Numbered from the stretch's first letter, positions 33,640 through 59,520 are shown. The stretch: 64,000 bases of DNA from Phoenix dactylifera (GCF_009389715.1 NC_052400.1:20801674-20865673); one strand, 5' to 3'. Notes: a model not told the origin generated them from the sequence alone. A program made the numbers and translations.

Positions 33640-36600
33640 CTTTTCTTCCTAATTATCTACTGTCTTTTTCTCTCTTCCGCGGGAGAAGAGTCGATAAACT
33701 TGAATGATAGCAAGAAAGGAAGGAGCCGGCGAGAGAGCGAGAAAGAGAGAGAGAGAGAGGAGGAGCGGAGGAATGGGGAGGTGTGGAGCGGGAGCAGGTC
33801 CGCAGGGCAGTTTAATACGCGAGGGACGAAACCGAATTTCGGATGTTGGGGCCCACCATCCATGGGCCCAACTCCTCATCCTTACGTGGAGACCCAATCC
33901 AACCATTCGCGTTTTTCTTGGGTTTTTTTTTTGGGCCGGGGTTTTTTTTTCCCAAAGTTTATAATTATTCGGGGGATAATTCCAAACCGGCATCCAAGCC
34001 TGCGATCCAATCGGTTTTGGTACAAACGCACAGTATCTACGAGACCACGAAGCAGACTCGTGACAGGGTCGTACGTGTCACGAGTCGTGTGACATTGGTA
34101 AATGGAAAAGGTTAAAAAAAAAAGAAGTCACGACCAACGAGGTCAATGAATCAGGGGATTCACAGTCCCTCATGTTGCTGAGGTTTGGAAAATTTCAAAT
34201 TTTTGAATGAAAAGTTACCTCCTATGCCTATATTTGTTTCTCTAACCATAATGAGACGCTGAAATGGCTAAAAAAATTGTTGGTAAATGGAAATGGGCTA
34301 CCTTATTTTTATACGACTATTATTAAAAAATAAATGACCATCAAACAACATACCTCATTTATAACTATCTTATTTGGTGGCTGCGACCATCCACAGCTGT
34401 ACTGCATAACACTCTGCGCCTCTGCGGTGCCGCATGCACATTATAAGAATATATACTTCTGATATATTATTCTCGTTATGCTAAGAGCGAGCAATTCTAC
34501 TACTTCAATAGTTTTACTGTAGAAGGTGATTGGCAGCAAATTAGATGTTATATGAACAGAAATACTAAAAATTTGTTATAGGTTTTCAGCCTGTAATTCG
34601 GAATGCAGCAGGTGCCATCCTTTTGGATGGCCTTCATATACCGTGATTGACTGCGTAATGGATGGCTACAATCTGAACGGTGGCTTCCATAGCGAATGCC
34701 ATGGCTTAATAATTGGAGAGCTTCGTTGGTTTTCAAGATGCTCAGCAGGACCATTTCAATGGATTTATGTAATAGTTTTATAATATATGTATTGTTAAGC
34801 AAATGGGACGAATACAGCTACTTTTAGAACCAACCAAAATCTTGAGTTGATTAATCAATTTATTTAGTAGGGTCTGTAAATTTCCTTCACAACATGAATG
34901 GTATGTTTTTTTTTGGAGTAAAACTATAAAATGTTATATAAAATATATTTTCTTTCCTTTAAAGAATCAAGTTGGTTCAATGATGATTCATTAAATACAC
35001 TCAGAATGATTCCTTATTGATCCAAGAAGACAAATGCCAATCAACTAAATTTAGTGGTCGTGAGATTAGGTTAGGTCCACTGTATTGGGCATTACACAAA
35101 TATCTGAGATTTGTGTTTCATATATAATGATACTTTTAATGCATTGTTAAAAGCATCTAAACTTGCATCATGCTTTTAAACAAGTTTATCAAATTTTGCC
35201 ATGCATCTAAGGCAACCTTATTGCAAAAATGAAGCTTCCATTGCGCTGAATTTTTACCTTGCGAATTAGTTGCTTATCCAATTACAATTATGAGTAGGTG
35301 AAATTATAAAAGAATATTATCCTTCAAAAAATGAAAAAAAATATAGCAATGTCAAACCATGATCCTTTCCTCGACCTTTAGATGCCCCAAATCATCAGCA
35401 TGAGATGCTTTCTTTCTTCTTCTTCTGCTTCTTCTTGTTTTTTAAATGCTGGCTAGAAAATTAAGCTGTTAGTGAGATTTTCGCTTGAACTTAAATGCAA
35501 GCAAGTTAAAAATGATCAAGCTTGCGAAATAATGTTAAAATTAGACAATTGCACCTAAACCGCATGTAATGAATTCAAGAATACTTGCTCTTGACTTTTT
35601 TTTCTTCCTATGGTCCCTATCGATTCGGAAGTAGAGTAGTTTACTATAAACCAGAGGTCCCATCACAGCACAGACTTGCAAGACTTGTGGCCTCGTGGCC
35701 TTCTCGATGAGGAGGTGTCCTAACAACTCCATGTTGCTAGTTTTTGGCCTCATGTTCATCCATTTAATTTAATCTCTCCACCTAATTTTATGACGATAAG
35801 CCTTGTTATTCATATCACCAAGTCTCCTTTGTTTATGGAAATCATATGTCTCCACTTATAAGTTTGCTGCATCAACCATCATAAACTCGAACAACTAGAT
35901 TCTGAGATAGCTTGTTCTTGAAGGCTTTAAGCAATATAATGGAAAGATCCTCTAACTAAATCGTAGCGTAACAAGTCATCTTACTCACAGTTCATCTTAT
36001 TTTTGAAGGAAGCAATGCAACGTCCATAAATGTGCTATAGCAATTGACATGACATTGGAACCGATGCTTGTTGTGGAAGCTTCCTACGATGTAAATAATC
36101 ATGTTTAATTTCCCACCTCACTGCTAAAAATCTTGACAGATTGGAGTGTTTCTTTAGCTTCATCTCTAGGTTTTCATTAATGCTCTCGAAGAAAGATGGA
36201 GGTTTTTGTTAATGTTGATTTAACCTTGAGATTAGGCTATTTGGGCCCCCTCTTTGCATCGAGGCATCGACGCCATGTTTACGCCATTGCATGGCTTGAG
36301 GAAAGGGCCTTGGAGGGTGATAATTATGGATATTAAAAGAAAGGGATTGATGGATACCCGTTGCGTGGGAGAAAGAAAGGGAGGGATAGCATAATTGGAT
36401 ATACATCACTTTGGTATTTGCTTTGATCCACAAGAAAGGCAAGCATCCATTTTCGTTGCCTCCGGTGCCCCTCTTCCAAGGAAAGGTTTTGATTGGAAAC
36501 CTTCTCCATCCCCACACTATCTTTTCTACTGGTTTTTGAGGGCCATGCTTCCCAATAAATCTACTGGAGGAAGACATAAAATATATAACGACTAGATTTT

Positions 36601-36700
36601 GATATTGACTGAGAGAGGAGCCGTTGAAATGATATGAGTTCACATGACAACCTTGGCGCATGAAGTGCATTATTTTTATCCGATACTAGTGTAGCTAATA
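33640..36700. other. no gene seen; promoter side of beta-galactosidase and intergenic DNA
   Basis: Starts with a short GA-rich tract (about 33720-33765) and then becomes AT-rich. Short frames on both strands lack family features. Confidence 0.45.
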
Positions 36701-37070
36701 TGGTATTTGGTACACCCCAAAACCCACCTACACCGACGAGACGAACCGACCAATAAAAACTCACCACCTAGCTATAAGTTGACCATTCGAAGATTTACAA
36801 GTGAGTTAAGCGGTTTGTTGCCTTATCAACTAGCATATAGCCTCCGAACTACTCGGCGACGGATTCCGGCCGTCGTCTATATATTGCATTCTCGAAGGCT
36901 CTTCAGGTAAGTTCTCCTTTGATTTTCTTGTGCTGCCTCTCTGTTCTTTTAAGACTCCTCCTGTTCCTTGAGAATTATGTCCTCCGACAGGTGAACTTCT
37001 TTAATTTTGCTGTTTTAGGTCTGAGCCAGCGTCGGAACGCCGTCTGAAGCCATTCATTTATCGTCCAACT
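36701..37070 (+). mobile_element. possible LTR-like remnant
   Basis: A block of less AT-rich sequence with ACACCCCAAAACCCACCTAC at its left, a TATATATTGC box near 36880, a downstream donor-like CAGGTAAGTT, and GTCTGAGCCAGCGTCGGAAC at its right. The layout resembles the promoter/leader of a plant LTR. I could not define TG...CA ends or a target duplication, so this may be something else. Confidence 0.25.
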
Positions 37071-38840
37071 CAACCAGAACATTGTCATGGAGGCGTGTAG
37101 AGATCATATTCAATATTTTCGATCTGGACGGCAAACGAGCCGGAAACTCCAATGAATATCACTAACCTTGCGCCTAAATCAGATCAATTCCCAGTGGCAA
37201 CAAATTATTATAAGAGACGCATACAAACAAGTTGAAAACTCATACGATTGATATGGATAAGCATGCTATTTATCTTATAACCTTCATTAAATAAATTGTT
37301 GATACACCATTTTAGGTTCATATAGGGAGAATTAAAGTCAACATGGGGTGAAAAAAAATGGAGATAAAAAAACAGAGATAAGAAATAAATAAATTGTAAA
37401 ATGAAGAAGACTCTAAGTTATCCATTGCAATAACACCAAATTTTGCGAGCCTCATTTTACTTTATCTGCCCCTAAATTGTTTATCCATAAATACTGCTAC
37501 AGATATGCTATTTTCAGTAAGCACACACATTTGTATTCACTCTAATAAATGATCAAAATAAAGAGAGAAGGGTATAAATCCCTTAAGAAAAGTACATAAA
37601 TATACTCCAAATGATAGAGTCATCTAGTGAAGGTCCTTCCCCCTGACAATATGGCTCCATAAGAAAGAGCGTACGTGTCAGCTGACCAATGCATGAGTAC
37701 TGTGTTCTTGCTGATTTGCACCATAGCTGCTAATCCAGCTGATCCATTATTTCCACCACCTTTTACGAGGATCGCTAGCCTTATTTCAAAGACATCGGAC
37801 CATTTATCAACGGCAGCAGGTTGCAACGAATACCAACTCCGAACGCTGACACATTTTTGTCCCCATTTTTAAACTTTCGTAACGAAATTCTCCCATAAAC
37901 CTTCCATTAGTACTTTTGTTTATCTATATGATGAAGATGGTTTTGGGAATCGCTTGCATGTTGATTGGCCGTTGATTTCGCCAGACATCTGTCCTCATCT
38001 AATTAGCAAACTAAGCTGTCAGATAAAATTTTAGAAATAGCAAATCCGAACCGTATCACTTATTAAACAATATTAGAGTCTCGTACTCCTGTTTTTAGTG
38101 ATAAGCCTTTCATATTTATTTTAATATCACAGCCATCATCTCTGGATATATACTACGCTTTCTTCTCCAAGTCCACCTTCGAGCTAGAGGATGAGTTGTT
38201 AATTAGAAGCCAGTAGCTATCATGCATGCTGAATCCAAGCAAACCGCACAAGTATATTAATAAAAATAAGAAAAATGAAAATTAATTTCTCAACCTATAT
38301 ATTCTACCAAATATGATATGCAAACATTATTACTATGATTATATAAAAAAAATACATTATATTTTTTTAAAACGTTTGATACAAGTATCAATTTATAAGA
38401 AAAGGTTGGCAAATGACAGACGAAACAAGCGCACGAAGCAAGCATCTTAAATAATTCTTTTTAGATTTTGATAAGGTATTCAACGTGTGCAAGACAAGGA
38501 CAGAAGAAAAGCATGGGAAGACGCTCCATAACTACTGAAAAGATGGTTTGTAATAGTTCTTCAAAGCTTCAAAACTGAGCAATCATTTAGCAACTCACAC
38601 ATTCAAAAAAAACGTCGCTCAAGTGGTGCATCTTTCTGCATGCATCACTTTCAATAACAGCCCAAATGGGGTTGAGGTTGCTTCAAAGAGGATAATCTAA
38701 GAAATACGTGGAACAGAACAATTCTCTTTCCTTTACATTTTTCTTCTTTTATTCCTTGCCCATTCATTATTCTACAAATATCTTCATCTTTAGCAGTGAT
38801 TGGTGTTTCCATGGCTGCTTCGTATGTTGCCAACCACAAT
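37071..38840. other. no gene seen; intergenic
   Basis: AT-rich sequence without family-like frames. A frame on the minus strand near 37620-37826 has no recognisable domain. Confidence 0.45.
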
Positions 38841-39050
38841 GGTTTAGTAATTTTTCGGAATTCCGCCACCAGGATTGTTTTTATACTCTGACTCTAGTGG
38901 ATGTATTTATAGCTAAATTACAATCTAGATTAGTGTTTCACCACAAAGATTCGGTAATCTTTGGGGATTCCGCAGCTGTTGCAGGATTGTTTTTAATACT
39001 CCGACTCTAGTAGATGTATTTATAGCTAAATTACAATTTAGCTGCCCTGA
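38841..39050 (+). repeat. imperfect tandem duplication, period ~112 bp
   Basis: Two neighbouring copies share AGGATTGTTTTTA(A)TACT, then CGACTCTAGT-GATGTATTTA and TAGCTAAATTACAAT. The first starts its core at 38871, the second at 38983. Both are preceded by GGTTTAGTAA / CGGTAATCTT and GG(A)ATTCCGC. No coding role seen. Confidence 0.8.
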
Positions 39051-41871
39051 GTTGCAGAACATCATAATCACATATGCACCGATCTAAGAGTTTAATTGTA
39101 GATGGCTATTTGTAATACTCCTAAGCATGACACTTAGATGACTTCAATCAGGCCCAAGCTGATTCGACCGTGCTAAGTTTGCATCTCAAGCTATCATAAG
39201 CTGCTGGTACTGGACGCAAGGATTTGTTAGGCAGAGCAATGGGAATAAAGAGGGGCTTACTTTTCTAAATAAGAGCGTGGACCGATGCTCTCCCTCCACC
39301 CAACTCCATTGTCTCCATGGATTCCTGGGTCCAAATGTTTCTCACCGGCCTGACGCCTAATCCTTTTTGTTTTGTTGAGAAGGGAACTCAATTGATGCTT
39401 CGAAGACGGAAGTGTGCGCTCGGCACACTGGCGGTCGTACTCACAACTAAATTTTTTACTAGCTTTGAGGATTCATGTGAGAGAATAATTATGAAACCCA
39501 TCTAATTAATTAGAGACATTTTCTACCATACATGTTGCCTAACAAAGCACTTGCATTTTTAGCTGATGCATTTCGTCGTTTGGTCCTTTAGAGAGAGAGA
39601 ATTGAAGAAGAAGAAGAAGAAGAGTGAAAAATAGGAGCATTTACAAAGGTGGGGGAAACTTAATTTGACTGCACTATCCATTGACATCCATCATTAATCT
39701 TATCATTTAGAAAAATTTTAATCATTACAAAGCCTATCATAGCAATCATGTCTTTTAGGAAAATATGTTTGGCTTGCCAATTATGCCCACATGGCGAGTT
39801 CATTGTATCCTTAGCTGCCGATTTGGCAATTTCATATTCAACCGACTTCTCATGTATGACAACAAATACCACTAGTTGCACCAATTAATGTGACCGTTGG
39901 ACTCTGCATTGAAGAATTGGGTTCAAATAGATGAAGAAAAATTTGATACACCTCTCTACCCCATCTATATAGCCTTCTATTATTGTAGATTGTAGAGATC
40001 AATACGAAGCGATATCTTCTTCCTTACCAACTGAACCCTGTTGCATGAAAATATGCGTCTGGATAGCCTAAAGTCTCAATAGTTGGCTCTCTCTTGTTAC
40101 ATGTCAAGAGAACTATTTGTTTGCATATAATAGGAATGCTGGTATTTTATTTTCCTATCCATAACCTTACCCATTCCATTTTCATTCCACCCTCGTTGAG
40201 TAGCATTGCTCCATCTCAGAGAATATCTGATTCTTTGCTTTAGGGACGAGATGCGTGGATCCCGCACGAAGTGCTGGAAGATAGGCCTCTTCCATGTCTT
40301 CAGTTAATCTTCTGTCTCTTCTGGCTATATCCCAATACATCGGGAAACAAAAGAAAAAGAAAAGAAAACAAATAAATGGTTTCTTTCATTCCTGTTATAA
40401 AATGAGACGCTTGCCTAACCCATGTCTCACACGCAAAGAGATCCTTGCACTCTTCTACATTTCTTTGGAATCCATGTCACCTCGTCACTCATAGTTATCT
40501 AAATCTCACGTATGGAGGTCAAGAGACGACGGCTCTTGGTTTCTTGGTATACGATCGACTCGTCTTCTCATGCACTAAATAAGTTCGGTCAGGAAACCAG
40601 AGCAACAACCGAACCAATTAAAGACGGCCCTCCAATGGATTCGTCAAAAGAAGTTAGGCCCTCTTGGTCTTGGTGCGCTCCGACTTCACACCAACACCAC
40701 AGCAGAGTAGGTGGCCGGGATCCTACGACCCGCCAATGGAGAAAGCCGGTAAGATGTGTCCTTCAAGAGTCCCACTATTTGCAGTTGTCTGCTATTAAAC
40801 CTGGAGCTCCTTTTTTTTGTCAAAAGGGTTAGCTGAGCTTGCTTCCATACCAACAAGGCCTACATCAACCGTGGGCCCAAACTCATGCGTTACGTAGGAA
40901 GAAAACTCACCATAGGATTTGTTAGGATAAGATGAATGGGTCGCCAGAATCATATGGTTGTCGGTGGTCCCAAAGACATGGGTCCCGCCTCCATTTCAAC
41001 AATTTGGACTACGGCGATAAGTACAGGCAGTCGCCGCCGCATTCAGGGACCAGTAACTGAATGACATGGACCTATGTGGCTTTAAATACGAGGGCTGGTA
41101 TAGCGATTTTTCGCATGCAAAGAACAAGATCCATGGGTAATTGGAAAGCAGCATCCTGATAAGTTCGTTTCTCTACTTTGGTAAGATTTAGATTAAGATT
41201 AAGATTAAGATCTTTTTAAAGGACTACTTTCAAGATGGGATGACATTAGAATCCTCAAAAATCTTAATGGAAGAAAAGGGTACTAGCTAGCCTTCGTGCC
41301 TTTATTAGCCAGCAGTCAGCCACGCCAGCCCAGATCATTACAAATTGGGCCTAATGGCATCTGGATTGCCAAGCTCTCCCTTTGGTTTTTCCTTCCTCTT
41401 CTTTTTTCATATTTTCATGCCATAATCATGCCTCTAAGGATGAACACTGTGTGGATGAGCATGCCAATCAAGCTGAACCTACAACAGGATTGATATCGTG
41501 GTCCCATCTCACACAGTTTGACAAGGAAAATGGCGGAAGCCACTACATAAGGAGGGCCCTTGATAAGTACTGATAGCCGCCGAGTGCCGTACCAAATCCA
41601 CATCCCAACGTGAGGCCCCAAGAAGATAGGGATTTTATGAACGAGAGTGGTTCTTTTATTTCTTTTTTTTCCTCAATTTTCATTTTTTTTTGTTTTATCA
41701 GAAGATATACATCCTATCGTCTTAGTCATGCAAGAGAGAGGCCTTTCTCCTGTATCCCTTTGCTGCAGAAGAGTAAGCCACACATGCAACTTGGTTGTCG
41801 ATGACAACCATATCCAAAGTTTCATGGAATCAACTTCATCTTATCCGAGAGAATAGGGTCTTTCGAGTGTC
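39051..41871. other. no gene seen; intergenic with small simple repeats
   Basis: Holds a GAA tract (about 39604-39624) and a short GATTAA hexamer run (about 41189-41215). The segment 40500-41100 is somewhat less AT-rich but shows no domain or repeat boundary. Confidence 0.4.
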
Positions 41872-41876
41872 CACCA

Positions 41877-42686
41877 TGTTAGAAGAATATGGTCTAAAAA
41901 TTGCTATATTGCTATTTTTATTATTTTAAAACAGTATTATGAAATAATAATCTACTAAAATAAATTCAGAAGATTGAAAAAAATCTTACCTAAACCAAAG
42001 CGTATGATATACACTGCCCTATCAATATAATTCGCGCTCCCTGCATGTGAGTCTACAGCGATCTCATCCCCAAAGTATAACAACCCGACTCAACTGATTC
42101 TCCTCTAACAAGCACAATTCCCGGAAGGCTTGACAACAATAACTTGCTTTCGATCCCCAAAAAGGAAAAAGAAACTAGGAACAAAAAAAAAATACTTTAG
42201 AAAAGCAGTGTCTCCGTCTCGAAAGATAGAGTATCAGAGGAAGAGGAAATGGATATGATGTTTTCAAGTCTACAACGATCTCATCTCCAAAGTACAACAA
42301 CTCGACTAAGCCGATTCTCTTCTAACAAGCACAATCCCAAGAAGGCATGACCACAATAACTTGCTTTAGTTCCCCAAAAAGAAGAAGAAAGCAGGAATAA
42401 ATAAAAAGTACCTTAGAAAAGCAGTATCTCGGTCTCGAAAGATAGAGTATCAGAGAAAAAAAAGTCTATTTATAGACTCTATCAGAATGATCGAGAAGAT
42501 GCGGTAGTTCTAAAAATACGTGATATTTTGAAGATACTAGATCTCTTAGAAAACCAACATTCTCTTCCAGAGAGTGGTAACTCTTCAGAAAAAGACTGTC
42601 CGACAAAAAGATGTTTTAAAGCATTTAAACTAACTAAAATTTAGGGACTAAAAATTTAAATCTTTCTCAAATTAAAACTCCCAACA
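41877..42686 (-). mobile_element. probable solo LTR, 810 bp
   Basis: Starts TGTTAGAAG and ends CTCCCAACA, Copia-like termini. Flanks are CACCA (41872-41876) and CATCA (42687-42691), a 5-bp target duplication with one mismatch. On the minus strand a TATAAATAG box lies near 42470, about 215 bp inside the TGTTGG end, which is why I place it on the minus strand. No internal domain, PBS or second LTR is next to it, as expected after LTR-LTR recombination. It contains a long tandem duplication. It could also be a non-autonomous element. Confidence 0.6.
42052..42455 (+). repeat. two ~188-bp direct repeats inside the solo LTR
   Basis: Unit 1 (42052-42240) and unit 2 (42269-42455) align throughout: both begin TCTACA(G/A)CGATCTCATC, share AACAAGCACAAT and AATAACTTGCTTT, and end CTCGAAAGATAGAGTATCAG. 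They differ by many substitutions, so the duplication is not recent. Confidence 0.9.
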
Positions 42687-42994
42687 CATCACGCATGTAG
42701 GGAACTTAAATGTGAGTCGTTATCAAGACATGAGTCAGCTAATTCAAGTCCATAAATATTTTATTCAAATTGATGTGTGATTGTGAAGCTACATTTTGAT
42801 AGTTTTCTCCTTACTCTTGATTGGGTTGTGCAACAATTATAGATCAGGTTGTGAAAGAAGCTGAACATAAACATCAGCAGCCGCTTAAGCGATAAGAACG
42901 ACAGATATTCCAGACAGTTGAAGACGTATGTTCCCATAAGACCAAAATAGAAAAATGCTTGTCTGAATAAATTCTCAGTAGATAAGAAGATGAT

Positions 42995-43316
42995 GTTATC
43001 ATAGAGTACAAAGATATCCGACGACGTTAGTTTACTTTTAGAGAAAACACTGCATTTGCTTTCTAAGCATAAAATTTGAGCTCCTGTGAGAAAAAGCGAC
43101 ACAACTGAAAATAAAAAAGTTCAAGTTTATATACTTGTCGATAGATGCATAAACTAGCATACAAAGTTATCATAGAGTACAAAGATATCCTACGATGTTA
43201 GTTTACTTTCAGAGAAAACGCTGCATTTGCTTTCCAAGCATAAAAACTTGAGCTCCTGTGACAGAGCAACACAACTGAAAATAACAAAGGTCAAGTTGAT
43301 GCATAAACTAGCATAT
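42995..43316 (+). repeat. tandem duplication, period 171 bp
   Basis: Both units start GTTATCATAGAGTACAAAGA (42995 and 43166) and share GTTAGTTTACTTT, GCATTTGCTTTC, TTGAGCTCCTGTGA and GATGCATAAACTAGCAT. They differ by substitutions and a short deletion in unit 2. Confidence 0.9.
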
Positions 43317-46300
43317 GATGCGTGTGGTAAAAAAAATTTTCTTTTTTTCTTTCTAACTATTCTTGAAATGCAATATATCAATATAATAAATTATAATAAA
43401 TAGAATGATTCAATGGCCAAATTTTTGTTGCATATTAGACAATAAATTTTAATAATGGCCGAATATAAAGTCCCATCATTAGCACTGGCATCATTGGTAC
43501 TGGCTTCCATATGGTGAAACACTAGCTAAGCGTCCGTATAAAAACTCCTATCATTAAAACCAACCCTGTGCGATGCACGAGATATGTTTTAAAATGCAAT
43601 ATAACAACGTAACAAATTATAATAAATATAAGACTTCAATATCTAAATTTCTATTGTACGTGAGACAATAAACTTTAATAATGACTGTATCCAGTCAAAA
43701 CCTAGTGAATTTCTAGGAAAGCTTCAATGTAATCCAATTTCTAGGTCATATATCCATTGCTGTTGGCATACATCCGCGCAGATCAGTTAAGCACATTGCC
43801 ATGTCATAATACTCAGAATTTTCCTTGGGCAGCAATCACTAGTTCTTGATTTTTCACTAGGAATTAGTGTCAACAAGCTAAGGAACCAATGAATAGGTTT
43901 TGACTGGATAAAGTTTTTCCCTAGGAACTAGTGTCAACAAGCTAAGGATTTGATGTATATATTTTAACTGGATACAGTTTTTTTTTTCCAGTAGTGAGTC
44001 CATACAAAATCTTGACGTCCACATCACAGTGACAGAAAGATGTGCAGCTTCAATAGAACAATCCAGTCCATATGCATGTTTGAGGTCCATCTTGCCGGCT
44101 CAGTTATCCACAACTCATGAAGGACCATTTAGTGCAGGGTTTCTATTTCAATGATAAGGATTTCCCCCCTCATATTTTGCAGATCAAGCTGAGACACGTG
44201 AGTGATAGTCAGAAACTCAGCCATCAGCATCAAGTGCACAGGTATCTAACTCATTCTAGGCTCTCCCTTTCACACAAATTCCTACAATCTCATGGACTAA
44301 ATAAAAATTATAGACGTTTGACAAGGACTAAATAAAAATTATAGATGTTTGACAAGGACTAAATTATAGATTATAAAAACCTAAAAATTAACAAAAATTG
44401 CAAAGATAGCTATTCAGCCACATTTGAAGAACATCTTCCTAATAGACGCCTAAGAATCCAATGCAGAAATCTAACTAGCAGTCCAAAAATGTTTGAAATG
44501 TGCTAATCAGATTCGCTGATAGGATCTCACATCATGAATAAGAATGAAGATAGTTTTCCAATGTCTATTACGAATGAAAATAGCAATTTTTTTCTTAATC
44601 ATTCTCCAGAGATGTTTCTCCTAAATTTCCTCCAGCCATAACCTTCAATTTAACTTTAGCAGTTATTCATAACTTGAAAATTTTCTGATTATCATGAACC
44701 AAACATGTACGGTGTTGTACTTTAAGGTATTCAATTCACAAACAATTACTAGGACCTGCCGTCCAAGAACCAAATTGACTTGGAAAAAGTGAATTAAGGG
44801 TTGTTGATCAAAATCTAAACAAATTAACCAGCAAATAAGATAACGACGTTAAACTCCTAAGGTAATCAAGATAAAGGCAACTTTAAATAGTAAATACAAC
44901 TACTCCTTTTAACATAAACAAGCATAAAATATCAAACAAAAAACCTACAAAATTAACATACTTAAGCATTAAGCTATGATAAATAAAAAATTCCCTGTCC
45001 AAAAATCTTCCTCTAAAAATTTTCTTGAGGTCTTCCATTTCACCATCGCTAAACTTCCTGCAATTAATGAAAGAGCCATAGCCGGAAGGACTCAAAAGCA
45101 GGAATCTCATAATATATGTGACCATTTGATGTGGCACTTCTCTGCTTACCCTCAATAATAGGTGAATCCCACATAGGATAGACCAAGAAAATACAAGCAA
45201 TCGATGACTTAGAAACGATTAAGGTGCAGAATCTAAAAGCACCCCAATTGGAAATTCAAATCCTTTTTTGAAATTAAGATCGTTTAAACCTATTTTATTG
45301 CTATACAAACTTTAACCTTGTAAAATAGGAGTTTCAGAGTAGAAATTTTGCATGTAGATCTCATGAAAATATTAAGAATACCAGGATACCTGATAACAAT
45401 GTAAAACAAAATCCTGTGACTTTCTCTCTTGTTCAAGTTTATCATCTTGAAGTCTGGAATTATTTTTTTTCATTTGGAGACATCCATACTCCCGATATGA
45501 AATATCTGCACATGAACTTTGATCTTTACACATTGATATTTTTATGATATTAGCTCTTTCCATTTGGTAACATACTTTCCATATTTAACCTTCCTCTCCT
45601 GACTATAATGCCTTAAAAGTGTTGCACCAGCCTTCCTATTGTTGCTTTAATTTTATAATTAAACCCTTATAGTGACAAAATGGCTTGATTTAATATGCAG
45701 AAGCCAGCCATGACTATGGAAGTGGCTACAGGTTAGGAAGTTAGCCACAGTAACAAAATGAGTATCTTCAGGATTTAACCACTGGATAGCTATGGAGAAT
45801 CTACCTAGACATCTTAGTGTGCTACCAATCAAATGAGAGCGTGCAATCGAAGTTTTTCTTTGGGAGGAGATCATCCCAAATAAGCTTGGAAAAAAATTCA
45901 CAGATGGACATTGAGAGAGTTTCTTGAGAAAGATATATGTGATCGTTCTGAAGCACTCATCATCAGTAACAGCAATGCCGCTGCTTGCATCTGACATAAG
46001 AACATAACCATACTTGTTTGTAAACCTACAGAGGTAAAATAATCCATTACGAAACTCTTTATGTTTTGTATAATAATGGAATTGTTTGACATTTAGATGT
46101 TATTTTTGCTTCATATTTATATCTTCTAAAAGCTTCTGCAAATGCCACCAATTGCATAATCACAATTATTCCATAGATACATCACTGTCTTACTTGGTCA
46201 AAGCAAATGACATCATTGTGCCCCTTATTTTTTCAATATGTCAGTTGTCCTACCGATGAAATAGATTTTTATGCTTCTTTTCTCATTTTACTCGACATTA

Positions 46301-46856
46301 CCTGACAAAAAGATTCATAGAAGAAGAATATTTTATTTTTTTTTTGATTCTTCCACTACATAAATTTACTTCAGCTAGGTGTCCAATATTTAGAATTTTC
46401 TTCTAGTACAATACATTATTAGTAATTATAGATAGGTGTCCCTGGTTTAGAACAATTTAACATTTTTGCCAATATGGAAGTAATTTGCATTGTGTAAGAT
46501 CAAGAACAGCCATTTTATGCCTCTTCTATTTATTTTCTATCTAAAAGCATCAAATAAAACGAGAAAAGCAAAAAAGAACCGTTTGATTACTAGAACTATC
46601 ATTATCAGAAAATTATGGGCGGAACAGAGACAATTTCTTTAACCAAGTTAATCAATGACTTGTCTCTCTAATAAGCTTCAAATGTTGACATATTGATGAT
46701 GCTTATAACAGATATTAACATGAATAAAATAATAATATCTTCATTATCAAACAATAATGAAACGTAAAACAAAAGAGTTCCTCGATGAGTTATTTTAACC
46801 ATTTTTGTTTACAAACAAAGACAAGTATTATCCTATATTTGATGCAAGCAATGACA
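43317..46856. other. no gene seen; intergenic
   Basis: AT-rich DNA with several medium open frames on the minus strand (44883-45200 and 45659-45997) that lack recognisable domains or splice support. A short near-duplicate (ACTAGTGTCAACAAGCTAAG-type text) occurs around 43866 and 43926. Confidence 0.4.
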
Positions 46857-47026
46857 TCAAGGTTTGCCCTACCGATGGGTACCGTATCATACCGGGTGTA
46901 TTGAACCGGTACATAGTCTCATACTATACCGACACTCGGTACGCCTTGCTGTCTCGTATTGTACCGTATATGGACAGTGTAATAGAATGGTACCGGTACA
47001 GGATTCGGTACCGAGACGGCAAATCT
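46857..47026 (-). repeat. GTACC-rich dispersed repeat, copy C (inverted)
   Basis: On the minus strand it carries GTACCGAGTGTCGGTATAG, matching the core of copy B, and ends near GTAGGGCAAACCTTG. It is inverted relative to copies A and B and more diverged at the ends. Confidence 0.6.
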
Positions 47027-47614
47027 TACTACAAATTAGTATGTCAAAACTGTCACATATATAAGGGATGCAAAAAAGCCAAGCCAAGTATTAGGCGCTC
47101 AAGCTTGCTTATGATATAACGGGCACGATCAAGCTAGACTCACATGAGCTATGGGCTGAGGTTCTGTTAAATTTTGCAAGCATCCTTCGTCCAGGCTCCA
47201 CTCACTTATGAGCTTAGAACTTGTTTGAGCTTGGCTCATTTCCTAGTTGAGCTGAGAGAGCAAATGAGCCTATTACCAAGCCGGGCACTAGCTGTTGATG
47301 AACATCTTGGACCATTTGCAGCCATATACATGACTTCCTTGACAAACCTCATACCCTAGTTTAAATATCCCTTAAAGAACAAGAGGAATAATTATTCTGG
47401 AAAGGTCAGGAAGAATCATCTCGAAAGAGGAACATACATCACTTGTTCACAAAATCAAAAAATGAATTCAAGTAAATATCACCAAATCTTAGGCATATTC
47501 TAGAAGTGTACCTCTGAAATATCATGGAATGGACACGATGTCAAACCCTTGATATCATGAAGATATATAGCTATGGCACAAAAGATGATGACAAATGCAT
47601 GTCATTTGGAATGC

Positions 47615-59520
<11,906 letters not shown>

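Noticed and set aside
40512..40832. 106-codon plus-strand frame in the intergenic stretch
   Set aside because: Low similarity to anything known and no splice or promoter context.
44883..45200. 105-codon minus-strand frame considered as the last GPI8 exon
   Set aside because: Its sequence does not resemble GPI8 ends, whereas the 47752-47615 exon gives a correct in-frame splice and a C-terminal membrane segment.
45659..45997. 113-codon minus-strand open frame containing SDASSGIAVTDDECFRTITY
   Set aside because: It looks somewhat protein-like but has no domain I recognise, no splice partner and no conserved C-terminus. It lies outside the GPI8 model, whose true last exon was found at 47752-47615.
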